Positions 1 to 6,467 of a stretch of 26,539 nt of DNA are shown here, piece after piece; within the stretch, counting starts at the first letter, position 1; the number at the start of each line of letters is the position of its first letter. This DNA comes from Bilabrum cf. latius. Lineage: Eukaryota; Bigyra: Bicosoecida; Bigyra; Bicosoecida. The notes under the pieces were generated by a model. The model was not told where the DNA came from, did not search any database, and saw only the letters and a program-made list of their open reading frames with translations. Position numbers and translations under genes: made by a program. The stretch is from contig CBCXTV010000032.1 of the NCBI GenBank assembly GCA_965178125.1, positions 1 to 26,539 on the forward strand. The letters are read 5' to 3'.

Positions 1-338
1 TGCACACCCTCCACCATGCTCTGAAACATAGACTCTCTCTGCCGCGGAAACCTCGTGTGTGCATCAGGAAACTTATTTTGTGACGATGAACTTGTAACCA
101 TGCGCATAGAAAAAGAAGTGATATGAACGGATGTTGGGGACATGCTGCCAAAAATGCCTCGGATCCGACTGCCTGCCGCAGGCCCTTGCCATGCAACACC
201 CAGATTCCGACACACTGGAAGCGGGCCAGGGAGACCAAGCTTTTTCACCGGACAGGCGCCACGAGTCCCCAACCCCGCACTGTGGCGCGCCCGAATTGAA
301 TGGGCGAGTTTCCCGCGCCGCGGGGCCACGACACCCCG

Positions 339-355
339 GTGGGCTCGGCCACACC
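339..355 (-). repeat. GTGGCCGAGCCC motif, copy 1 of 12
   Basis: On the minus strand this reads GTGTGGCCGAGCCCAC, a member of the dispersed motif family G(A/T)GTGGCCG(G/A/T)GCCC. It lies just downstream, in gene direction, of the stop of the reading frame that ends at 380. It is repeated at 14999-15015. Confidence 0.6.
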
Positions 356-379
356 CGGGATGTTGACGGTGAGCTACGC

Positions 380-922
380 TCACTGGCCCGCAAGATCCGC
401 CTCATCCGAATCCGACTCCTCGGAGGAAGTTCCGAATGGGCCGGGCAGCTCCATGATCCAGGGGGCGGCAGCAGCCCAAAGATCCGCATCCATGGTCTTC
501 AAACTTTGCCCCGCGCCGAGATCGCGCGACGTCTCATAGCACACCCTGTCGCCGCCCTCGTAAGGCGTCTCCAGCTCGAGCGTCATCTTCACGGCTCCTC
601 GGAGATGCCCGGACTGTATGGCTTCGAGAACCATATTTTTCGGCGACTTGCTCTTCATGATGCAATCACGGCATCGAGCACCTCCTTTTTTCCCCCGCGG
701 CCTCGGGTCCTCGGATGCGATGGCGCGGCGGACGCGGCGACGCACACGACTCAAGGCGGGATTGTTGAAAGCCGCGATGGACTTCTGGACGCCGCACATC
801 TCGCAGCTGACGTCCGAAAGCGCCCAATCGTCAAAAAGGGACTCATACCAGGAATCCTCTGATCCGTGCTTTTGCGGCCTGCGGACGAGCCGGCATGCGG
901 GATGCAGAGAGGTCGCTGCCAA
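380..922 (-). CDS. Protein with two Cys pairs (Stc1-like zinc-binding candidate), 5' end incomplete
   Basis: This is a 180-residue reading frame whose first codon at 922 is TTG, so the true start must lie in an upstream exon. What is seen: C-x2-C at residues 40-43 (SCEMCG), a short segment with an F (AAFNNPALS), a basic stretch RVRRRVRRA, C-x2-C at 84-87 (ARCRDC), and an acidic Ser-rich tail (SSEESDSDEAD). Two Cys pairs around an F-x-N-like segment with a basic linker are reminiscent of the Stc1-type zinc-binding fold; that is an inference from spacing only. A likely first exon is the ATG cassette at 1167, separated by a GGGCCC array that would have to be intronic. Acceptor-like CAGs occur at 881-879 and 918-916, but none restores the frame from the one donor I tested (after 1099), so the splice is unresolved. 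Confidence 0.6.
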   Translation of the reverse strand: MAATSLHPACRLVRRPQKHGSEDSWYESLFDDWALSDVSCEMCGVQKSIAAFNNPALSRVRRRVRRAIASEDPRPRGKKGGARCRDCIMKSKSPKNMVLEAIQSGHLRGAVKMTLELETPYEGGDRVCYETSRDLGAGQSLKTMDADLWAAAAPWIMELPGPFGTSSEESDSDEADLAGQ

Positions 923-972
923 GTCCCAAACGACCCTGCCATCGCTGCCTGCAGGATGCAGGCCGGCGCCCG

Positions 973-1118
973 GACCGGCCCGGGCCCGGGCCCGGGCCCG
1001 GGCCCCGGGCCCGGGCCCCGGGCCCCGGGCCCCGGCCCGGCCCGGGCCCGGCCCCCGGCCCCGGCCCCGGGAACGGCCGGCCTGGCCCGGCCCCGGACCT
1101 GGCCCGGGCGCAGCCCGG
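973..1118. repeat. GGGCCC array
   Basis: This short array of GGGCCC and GGCCCC hexamers with interruptions lies between the start cassette at 1167 and the Cys-pair reading frame. Its core is self-complementary, so all six frames stay open and give Pro/Gly/Ala/Arg-rich translations that should not be taken as protein. It may be intronic to the gene ending at 380. Confidence 0.85.
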
Positions 1119-1287
1119 GGGCATTCGGCTGGCCCTTCTGCGAACCTTCTCCGCTGCCCGAAGCCATGGCAGCCTCGAGGACACGCAGGTCAGTGACTGG
1201 CGGCAGCGGTGGGCCCGGCCACTTCCGCTCAGTGCTGCTCGCAAATGCGCTTCGGACACAAGGACAATCGGGAAAATGCATGTACCG
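1099..1287 (-). other. Start cassette A: conserved 5' flank plus first 23 codons
   Basis: The sequence from about 1287 down to the ATG at 1167 and a few codons beyond is clearly related to 14618-14495, the other start cassette. Shared features are the peptide-like reading FPxCPCxRSAF, the GTGGCCGGGCCCACC motif, GTGTCCTCG, and the start context GGCTGCCATGGC. From the ATG, 23 codons (MASGSGEGSQKG...) run to CCAG followed by GT at 1098, a possible phase-0 donor. Similarity upstream of the ATG suggests a shared promoter or 5'UTR module, or descent from a duplicated gene. Confidence 0.5.
1208..1226 (-). repeat. GTGGCCGGGCCCACC motif, copy 2 of 12
   Basis: This copy reads GGAAGTGGCCGGGCCCACC on the minus strand and lies about 40 bp upstream of the ATG at 1167. 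The equivalent position of the second start cassette also carries the motif (14556-14539). Confidence 0.65.
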
Positions 1288-1415
1288 GGGCATCCCTGGC
1301 GCACTGAAGCACTGAATGCCGGCTTGGAAACACTGTGACCCGGCAAGGGGTTTTGCTGTGGCATCCTGTGAACCTCATCCCAGACTGGTGCGGGGCGGCT
1401 TTTGCTCCTAGTTCC

Positions 1416-1540
1416 GGTCCCCATTTCCGGGGCCGGAAAACGGCCCCAAAACAAGCACGAAAAAAACCGAAACTGACTGTGCGGATCGCTCTTTTTCGGC
1501 ACGTTTTCTGGGCCGGAAAACGGCCCCGGAAACGGGGACC
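1416..1540. mobile_element. 125-bp fold-back element with GGTCCCC terminal inverted repeats
   Basis: The left end is GGTCCCCATTTCCGGGGCC. The right end, read on the minus strand, is GGTCCCCGTTTCCGGGGCC, one mismatch in 19. Inside each end is a second inverted block (GGCCGGAAAACGGCCCC on the left, GGGCCGGAAAACGGCCCC on the right), so each end can also fold on itself. The middle is A-rich with no reading frame. No clear target-site duplication is visible. The ends resemble the hairpins inserted in the transposase at 8783-8894, so both may belong to one non-autonomous family. Confidence 0.6.
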
Positions 1541-1682
1541 CGACTTCCAAGCATCTCGGGCGTCGGATCCAAGCCAAATTTCGTCTCGCACAGGAGGCGG
1601 TTTTCATCACCGGGCGCCACCACCGGCTACAACCTCGCCCACTCACTGAGCCGCCCACACACAGCAACAGCGAACCGGGACG

Positions 1683-1800
1683 AGAGAGATGAGAGACGAG
1701 AAAGAGAGCGACAGAAACAAGGACAGATGAGAGAAGAGCGAAGAGACGAAGAGAGAGGAGGAAAGAGATCGGAGAGACAAGAGGCGAGGCAGGAGAGACT
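1683..1800. repeat. GA-rich polypurine tract
   Basis: About 118 bp of almost pure purine on the plus strand (GAGA, AGAGG, GACAGA units) is CT-rich on the gene strand. It abuts the (CCCG)n microsatellite. On the minus strand it could act as a polypyrimidine tract, but no gene around it supports that. Confidence 0.8.
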
Positions 1801-1803
1801 GGA

Positions 1804-1947
1804 CGCCCGCCCACCCGCCCGCCCGCCCGCCCGCCCCGCCCGCCCGCCCGCCCGCCCGCCCGCCCGCCCGCCCGCCCGCCCGCCCGCCCGCCCGCCCGCC
1901 CGCCCGCCCGCCCGCCCGCCCGCCCGCCCGCCCGCCCGCCCGCCCGC
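1804..1947. repeat. (CCCG)n microsatellite
   Basis: About 36 tandem CCCG tetramers are interrupted only by CCCA and one CCCCG near the 5' side. Tetramer reading gives the PARPPARP and GRAGGRAG translations in every frame, which are artefacts. The second copy is at 16464-16607 with the same length. Confidence 0.95.
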
Positions 1948-1957
1948 GCCAGCGCCC

Positions 1958-2102
1958 CGTGCCTCCTGGGGCTAAATGATTGGGTTCACCAGACTTTTTG
2001 CTGCTACTTTCAGGAATTGACAACTGCTGCAGTCCGCATGATTCACCTCAAAAGATGTGGTGCTTTGCGCGCGCGTGATCCTGCCGCAACTTCCCCTTCC
2101 GT
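1958..2102 (-). rRNA. Degenerate 18S rRNA 3'-end fragment (module C)
   Basis: On the minus strand this reads, in order: a diverged 18S terminus (TTGCGGCAGGATCA for TGCGGAAGGATCA), a spacer CGCGCGCGCAAAGCAC..., then a helix-44-like segment with GCGGACTGCAGCAGTTGTCA, TTCCTGAA, GTGAACCCAATCATTTAG and GGAGG. These match the order of the dinoflagellate 18S 3' domain (CGGACTGCAGCAG, CAGTTCCTGAACG, GTGAACCTTATCACTTAGAGG). The piece is far too short and mutated to be functional. It is bounded by the CCCG tract and the long GGGCCC array. Confidence 0.7.
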
Positions 2103-2106
2103 AAGT

Positions 2107-2951
2107 ATGCCCGGACTGGGCCCGGCCCGGCCCCAGGCCCGGCCCGGGCCCGGGCCCGGGCCCGGCCCGGGCCCGGGCCCCGGCCCGGGCCCCGGCCCGG
2201 GCGCAGGCCCAGGCCCGGGCCCGGGCTCGGGCCGGGGCTGGGCCCGGGCCGGGCCCGGGCCCGGGCCCCGCCCGGGCCCAGGCCCGGGGCCCGGGCCCGG
2301 GCCCGGGCCGGGCCCGGGCCCGGCCCGGGCCCAGCCCCGGCCCGAGCCCGGGCCCGGGCCTGGGCCTGCGCCCGGGCCGGGGCCCGGGCCCGGCCCGGGC
2401 CCGGGCCCGACCCGGTCTCGGGCCCGGCCAGGGCCCGGCCCGGGCCCGGGCCCGGGCCCGGGCCCGGGCCCGGGCCCCAGCCCGGGCGCAGGCCCAGGCC
2501 CGGGCCCGGGCTCGGGCCGGGGCTGGGCCCGGGCCGGGCCCGGGCCCGGGCCCGGGCCCCGCCCGGGCCCGGGCCCGGGCCCGGGCCCGGGCCCGGGCCC
2601 GGGCCCGGGCCCGGGCCCGGGCCGGGCCCGCCGCGCCCGGCCGGGCCCAGCCCCGGCCCGAGCCCGGGCCCGGGCCTGGGCCTGCGCCCGGGCCGGCGCC
2701 CGGGCCCGGCCCGGGCCCGGGCCCGGCCCGGTCCCGGGCCCGGCCAGGGCCCGGCCCGGGCCCGGGCCCGGGCCCGGCCGGGGCCCGGGCCCGGGCCCGG
2801 CCTGGGCCCGGGCCCGGGCCAGGGCCCGGGCCTGGGCCCGGGCCCGGGCCCGGCCCGGGCCCGAACCCGGGCCCGGGCCTGGGCCCGGGCCCGGGCCTGG
2901 GCCCGGCCCGGCCCGGGCCCGGGCCCGGCCCGGGCCCGGGCCCGAGCCCGG
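2107..2951. repeat. Long GGGCCC array with palindromic higher-order structure
   Basis: About 845 bp of GGGCCC hexamers with variants. A 43-bp variant block starting GCGCAGGCCCAGG occurs at 2201-2243 and 2486-2528. Its reverse complement (ending CCTGGGCCTGCGC) occurs at 2329-2371 and 2645-2687. A block CCCGGTCTCGGGCC / CCCGGTCCCGGGCC followed by CGGCCAGGGCCCGG occurs after each. The array is thus a duplicated unit of about 285-316 bp containing an inverted pair, not random slippage. It separates two 18S-derived modules and codes for nothing credible. Confidence 0.9.
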
Positions 2952-2955
2952 CCCG

Positions 2956-3258
2956 ATTAGGTTCACCAAACATTCTGCTGCAACGTTCAGGAACTGACAG
3001 CTCCTGCAGTCCGCAGTATTCACCTCACATCATCGGTGCAAGAATGTCGATCAAGTGCCTTGCGCGCGTATGATCGTTCCGCAGGTTCACCGACGGAAGC
3101 CTTCTTACGAGTTCTCGTTCCTCCAACTGAGTATGGTCGCCACGCCTTCTGCTGCACTTTTCACGAACTGACAATTGCTGCAGTCCGCACTCTTCACCGG
3201 CTCACATTATCGGTAGGAGCGACGGGCGGCGTGTGCAAAACGCAATCAGCACGAGCGG
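2956..3258 (-). rRNA. Degenerate 18S rRNA 3' domain plus second helix-44 fragment (modules A and B)
   Basis: The plus strand at 3212-3229 is GGTAGGAGCGACGGGCGG, the complement of the universal 18S site upstream of helix 44. At 3077-3091 TTCCGCAGGTTCACC is the exact complement of the 18S 3' end (GGTGAACCTGCGGAA). Between them, about 160 nt apart as in real 18S, lie CTTCACCGG, CTGCAGTCCGC and TTACGA. The 18S side stops at 3258 against a GGGCCC array and lacks about 8 nt (TCCCTGCC). After the 18S terminus comes a spacer of about 30 nt (CACTTGATCGACATTCTTG), then helix 44 starts again (3037-2956: ACCGATGATGTGAGGTGAA...GTGAACCTAATC). Many substitutions mark this as an rRNA-derived pseudogene mosaic. 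Confidence 0.8.
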
Positions 3259-3564
3259 GCCCGGCCCGGGCCCGGGCCCGGCTCGAGCCCGGGCCCGGGT
3301 CCGGGCCCGGGCCCGGGCCCGGGCGCGGGCCCGGGCCCGGGCCCCGGGCCCGGGCCCGGCCCGGGCCCGGGCCCGGCCCGGGCCCGGCCTGGGCCCGGGC
3401 CCGGGCCAGGCCCGGGCCCGGGCCCGGGCCCGGACCCGGGCCTGGGCCCGGGCCCGGGCCCGGGCCCGGGCCCGGGCCCGGGCCCGGGCCCGGGCCCGGG
3501 CCCGGGCCCGGCCCGGGCCCGGGCCCGGCCCGAGCCCGGGCCCGGGCCTGGGCCCGGGCCCGGA
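3259..3564. repeat. GGGCCC array
   Basis: This is a second long hexamer array, with occasional GGCCTGGGCC, GGCCCGACC and GCGCGGGC variants. It lies directly between rRNA-derived modules A and D and joins both without other sequence, as if modules and array spread together. Confidence 0.9.
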
Positions 3565-3626
3565 CATCTCACATCATGGGCGCAAGAATGTCGATCAAGT
3601 GCTTCGCGCGCGTATGATCCTTCCGC
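3565..3626 (-). rRNA. Short 18S 3'-terminus fragment (module D)
   Basis: On the minus strand GCGGAAGGATCAT (3626-3614) is an exact 18S terminus. It is followed by a spacer CGCGCGCGAAGCACTTGATCGACATTCTTG, nearly identical to that of module A/B, and only the first about 19 nt of helix 44 (CCATGATGTGAGATGTCC) before the GGGCCC array. The best-preserved part is the spacer. Confidence 0.7.
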
Positions 3627-3631
3627 TGGCC

Positions 3632-3790
3632 CGGCCCGGGCCCGAGCGCGCGGTGCGCGCCCACCGGGCCTCAGCGCGCGCCGCCAGCGCGCGCGACGCA
3701 CGCGCGCGCGGAGCGCCCGCGCGCGCGGGGGCCCCGGCCCGCGGCCGGGGCTCCGGGGCCCCGGCCCGCGCCGCACCCCGCCCGCCCCGA
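3632..3790. repeat. GCGCGC-rich low-complexity tract
   Basis: This stretch is dense in GCGCGC, CCCCGGCC and GGGGCCCC. It continues the simple-sequence block beyond rRNA module D. No gene or conserved peptide is visible on either strand. Confidence 0.7.
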
Positions 3791-3794
3791 CCCG

Positions 3795-3844
3795 GGTGGG
3801 CCCAGCCACTCCCCGGCTCCTCCCGGGTGGGCCCGGCCACTCCC
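3795..3844 (-). repeat. Tandem pair of GAGTGGCCGGGCCCACC motifs, copies 3 and 4 of 12
   Basis: Two copies lie 31 bp apart (3813-3795 and 3844-3826), each flanked by CCCGGG. Minus-strand readings are GGGAGTGGCTGGGCCCACC and GGGAGTGGCCGGGCCCACC. This is the only place in the unit where the motif is tandem. Confidence 0.7.
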
Positions 3845-4002
3845 CGGCCGGACGCCCGCATCCGACCCCCTGCCCCCCCACCCCCCCTAAAATTCGAGAA
3901 GGCGAAACACTTCCCTTAGGATCTACTCGAGGAGGCGTGCACCTGGCTGCTTCTCGCGTGGCGTTTTTTCCCGGCCGCGGCGCTCCCGCGGCGTTTTTTG
4001 GT

Positions 4003-4088
4003 GCTTTCCCCCATACTGTCGTGCGATTTCGTGCCGTTTTTTTCTGGCTTTCCCCCATATTGTCGTGCGATTTTGGCCTTTTTTCCTC
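4003..4088. repeat. Two tandem 44-bp repeats
   Basis: GCTTTCCCCCATACTGTCGT at 4003 and GCTTTCCCCCATATTGTCGT at 4047 begin two copies with a 44-bp period. Both continue GCGATTT and end in a T run. The sequence is AT-richer than its surroundings. No reading frame spans it convincingly. Confidence 0.85.
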
Positions 4089-4094
4089 CTAAGC

Positions 4095-4235
4095 CTGCCC
4101 GGTTCGGAGTCGGGGGCTGTTTACCTTTAAAAAATTTTAATAGTTAGAGCGCCCCGCAACTCCGAATCGTAGGGGTAGTTCGGAGTCGGCTCGGAGTCAC
4201 TCGGAGTCGCTACCCCTCTAGCTCGGAGTCCGATT
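4095..4235. repeat. TCGGAGTC repeat cluster with hairpins
   Basis: TCGGAGTC occurs five times (near 4104, 4181, 4190, 4200 and 4222). ACTCCGAA (near 4161) pairs with TTCGGAGT (near 4180). AGGGGTAG (near 4171) pairs with CTACCCCT (near 4210), enclosing three TCGGAGTC units. A short AT-rich box TTTAAAAAATTTTAATAG precedes it. The layout suggests a structured repeat, such as a small fold-back or SINE-like element, but no family is recognised. Confidence 0.6.
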
Positions 4236-4362
4236 TGGGGGTCCAAAACTGGGCTTTTTTGCCACTTTCAGAAAAAAAAACCCAAGCGAAAACGCGTTTT
4301 TTTGGCTCAAAAATCGCAAAAAAATGGGGAAAATGGACACCCCGCGGCGTCTTCTCGCAAGA

Positions 4363-4640
4363 GACGTGGCCCCGGGCCGCGTCGGGGCCGGGTCTGGGCC
4401 GGGCCCGGGCCCGGCCCGGGCAGGGCCCGGGTCCGGGCCTCGTCCGGCCCGGGCCCGGGCCCCGGCAGGGCCCCGGCCGGGTCTGGGAGGGGCCGGGGCC
4501 GGGCCCGGGCAGGGCCCCGGCCTCGCCCGGGCGGGGTCTGGGACGGGCCGGGGCCGGGCCCGGGCCGAGTCTGGGACAGCCCGGGCCGGGTCTGGGACGG
4601 GCCGGGGCCGGGCCCGGGCCCCGGCAGGGCCCGGGCCGGG
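4363..4640. repeat. GGGCCC/GGGCCGGGTCTGGGAC array
   Basis: Here the hexamer array is interleaved with a longer unit containing GGTCTGGGACGGGCCGGGGCC, present about four times between 4470 and 4615. Frames through it are open but compositionally artificial. Confidence 0.85.
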
Positions 4641-4670
4641 TTTGCAACGCGGTGACATGCTCGAGGCGGC

Positions 4671-4852
4671 GGGGGGGGGGGGGGGGGGGTATGGCCGGGC
4701 GGGGGGGAAGGCGGGCGGGCGGGCGCACGGGGGACGCGGGCGGGCGGCCGGGCGGGCTGGCCGGGCGGGGGCGGGCGGGGGGCGGGCGGGCGGGGAGCGG
4801 GCGGGCGGGGGGGGGGGGGGGGGGCTGGGCGGGCGGGGGCCCGGTCCGGACC
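4671..4852. repeat. G-run / GGGC tract with G19 and G18 homopolymers
   Basis: G runs of 19 nt (4671-4689) and 18 nt (4807-4824) flank GGGC repeats on the plus strand. The tract is a strong G-quadruplex candidate on that strand and a C tract on the gene strand. Lengths are identical in the second unit. Confidence 0.9.
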
Positions 4853-5220
4853 GGGCCCCGGCCCCGACGGGGGCCTGGGCCGGGTCCGGGCCGGTCCCGA
4901 ACCGGGGCCCGGGCTGGGCTTCGGCCGGCAACAGGAACGCACATTCGCCTCGCACTGTTCGCATGGACTCCGCCGCCTCCGAGGCCGCACCACAAACTCG
5001 CACAACTCTCTGCGACGACTCCCGCTCCCCCGCCCTGTGAGCGCTGGCTCATGCTCGGCGTCGGAGGCCCCCGGTGCGCCGCTCATGCTCGACCCACGCA
5101 TGCGGCGCGAACAAAAAATATGCAGATCCGGAGAGATAAACATCACTGGGGCTTGGCAAATCGGGCGGGGGTGTGGGCACGGCCACTCCACCCCCCTGCG
5201 CTTCGCCTCGCGGCCGGGAC
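4853..5220. other. Gap: no gene recognised between the G tract and the 83-aa frame
   Basis: The first part (to about 4915) is decaying GGGCCC sequence. The rest is mixed sequence with no conserved peptide on either strand, apart from a motif copy at 5171-5189. Several frames are open because of composition. Confidence 0.5.
5171..5189 (-). repeat. GAGTGGCCGTGCCCAC motif, copy 5 of 12
   Basis: The minus strand reads GGAGTGGCCGTGCCCACAC. It lies about 30 bp beyond the stop at 5221 in gene direction. Confidence 0.6.
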
Positions 5221-5472
5221 CTAGTCTTCCCATATCTTGACCTTGATGTCCACCGGGCATGAATTCTCCTCGACCCAAGCGCGCGCTTCCATGTCCACCG
5301 CGCCGCACCCTTTCCAGAACTCGTTGCTACGGACATGTAGGTTACTCAAACGCTGTATACACAGCCGTTCATGTAGGTTACTCAAACGCTGTATACACAG
5401 CCGGTTCCCGGAACTTTCAAGACCAAGACAGAAATTGATGGCATCCATTGGATGGTTTCCGGACGAGATCAT
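5221..5472 (-). CDS. Hypothetical 83-aa frame with a 12-residue tandem duplication
   Basis: This frame runs from an ATG at 5472 to a stop at 5221. Residues NRLCIQRLSNLHERLCIQRLSNLHV reveal a 12-residue unit (RLCIQRLSNLHE/V) repeated in frame, encoded by a 36-bp DNA duplication. The C-terminus (EFWKGCGAVDMEARAWVEEN, then SCPVDIKVKIWED) has ordinary protein composition, unlike the GC-array frames, and resembles a genuine last exon. No family is recognised. The upstream part may be intron read-through, so only the C-terminal half is favoured as coding. Confidence 0.4.
   Translation of the reverse strand: MISSGNHPMDAINFCLGLESSGNRLCIQRLSNLHERLCIQRLSNLHVRSNEFWKGCGAVDMEARAWVEENSCPVDIKVKIWED
5334..5403. 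repeat. 36-bp tandem duplication
   Basis: CATGTAGGTTACTCAAACGC begins at 5334 and again at 5370. Both copies continue TGTATACACAGCCG and are essentially identical, so the duplication is recent. The period is a multiple of three and keeps the minus-strand frame open. Confidence 0.95.
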
Positions 5473-5674
5473 AAAAACGCAATGCGTACCATGATCAACG
5501 AAAAAAGTCTATAAGGAAAACAGACCCCGCCCGCCCGCCGACAGGAAAAAACAACCGGCAAATATGTGAGGTTGCAAACGGCTGCGGCTCCTTGTCCCTT
5601 CCCGGCGCGACCCGACGGCGCTTGGCGACGAGGCTCTGGCAGTACTGGGACCTGCCGAGCGGCTGCATCCGGCT

Positions 5675-5756
5675 GAACCACTTGAATGGCTTCCGCCCGA
5701 CAGCTTCGACAATTAGCTGCCGGCGTGGTGACCGGGCCGTCTGCAAAGCGGCTGGC
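5675..5756. repeat. Direct repeat pair 1, copy 1
   Basis: It begins GAACCACTTGAA and continues CGACAGCTTCGACAATTAGC...GACCGGGCCGTCTGCAAAG. It matches 5929-6009 with three substitutions in the 59-bp core and a variable 5' patch. Copies are about 254 bp apart. Confidence 0.9.
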
Positions 5757-5820
5757 CGAGCCGCTTGGCGCAGCGTTTGTGCCGCCGCCTCCCCCTTGGC
5801 CGCCGGAAGCAGAGGCGACA

Positions 5821-5916
5821 GAGTCTGACCCCCTTGTGCACGGAAACAAAAGCGCGGTCCCTGGCCTCGCCTACTCGCGGATGCTCAGCGCTCCAAGCGG
5901 GGGCTCGGCCACACCG
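5821..5916 (-). repeat. 95-bp dispersed repeat, copy 1 (contains motif copy 6)
   Basis: On the minus strand it runs from GTGTGGCCGAGCCCCCGC through TTGGAGCGCTGAGCATCC, GGCGAGGCCAGGGACCGCGC and TTTTGTTTCC to GTCAGACTC. It is nearly identical to 10306-10210. It starts with the dispersed motif and ends in CAG, as an intron-like (introner) element might. Confidence 0.75.
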
Positions 5917-5928
5917 CCTACGCGCGCG

Positions 5929-6009
5929 GAACCACTTGAAGATCAACGCCCGACAGCTTCGACAATTAGCTGCCAGCGTGGTGACCGGGCCGTTTGCAAA
6001 GCGCCTGGC
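5929..6009. repeat. Direct repeat pair 1, copy 2
   Basis: Second copy of the repeat at 5675-5756. In the plus frame both read ARQLRQLAAxVVTGPxAKRLA, but two of the three core differences are amino-acid changing, so coding constraint is not shown. Confidence 0.9.
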
Positions 6010-6467
6010 AATTGCAGGCGAAGGCTCCGTTCGGGGGGGACGACCTGCTGGCGAATTCCGCGCCTTCTGCTACCCCAACGACAAATTCGATGTCGTCCGC
6101 GGCCGCGCGCCGCAGCGTATGAATCTGCAGCAGGGCCGCGGGTATGATAAGAGGCGGGAGTGGCGGATCCTATGACGCGTGTGGTGGTGTGTGGCTGTGG
6201 GTGTGCGTGTGACAGGAAAAAATCTCTCGACTATCAGCGTCCGAAGACGGAGCCCCCAGGGAGGCATCTATCAAATTATGATCTCGTCGACAAACAATCA
6301 AAATGGATGCCTCAGCAACGGGACCACATAACAGAATTGTGCAATGCAAATGACTGCTGTTTCCAATTTGCAATTCTTGGAGCACTGATCAGGGTCGCCC
6401 GCAGGCATGCCAACTACCATCTGACGAAAAACAACCCCGCCATGCAGAGCAAGGTGAGCGACCGGCT
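6010..6467. other. Gap: AT-richer sequence, no supported gene
   Basis: This contains a GT-rich stretch (6180-6211) and the lowest G+C of the unit. A plus-strand frame ending at 6175 (FCYPNDKFDVVRGRAPQR...) has protein-like composition but no start, motif or relative that I recognise. Confidence 0.4.

Noticed and set aside
131-862. Plus-strand 243-aa frame opposite the Cys-pair protein
   Set aside because: It is antisense to a better-supported frame and its residues lack any motif.
2043-3023. Very long open frames coding for Pro-Gly-Ala-Arg repeats across the GGGCCC arrays
   Set aside because: GGGCCC and CCCG repeats have no stop codon in any frame or strand, so these frames are a result of composition. 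No start context or conserved peptide supports them.
2956-3258. A functional 18S rRNA gene
   Set aside because: Only the last about 190 nt are present, with many substitutions and a deletion in a universally conserved site; the rest of the gene is absent.
4138-4195. A tRNA gene or tRNA-derived promoter (TTAGAGCGCC... and GTTCGGAGTC resemble D- and T-arm boxes)
   Set aside because: No acceptor stem or anticodon arm can be paired, and the T-box has an extra base.
4296-4312. A dinoflagellate spliced-leader sequence
   Set aside because: Only TTTTGGCTCAA matches; the upstream CCGTAGCCA is absent and the strand is opposite to the genes, so it is kept only as a weak remark.
5334-5403. A CRISPR array
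   Set aside because: Only two directly abutting copies with no spacers; it is a simple tandem duplication.
5765-6175. Plus-strand gene ending FCYPNDKFDVVRGRAPQR...REWRIL
   Set aside because: Composition is protein-like, but the frame crosses the oriented 95-bp repeat and a direct repeat whose differences are not conservative, and no family is recognised.
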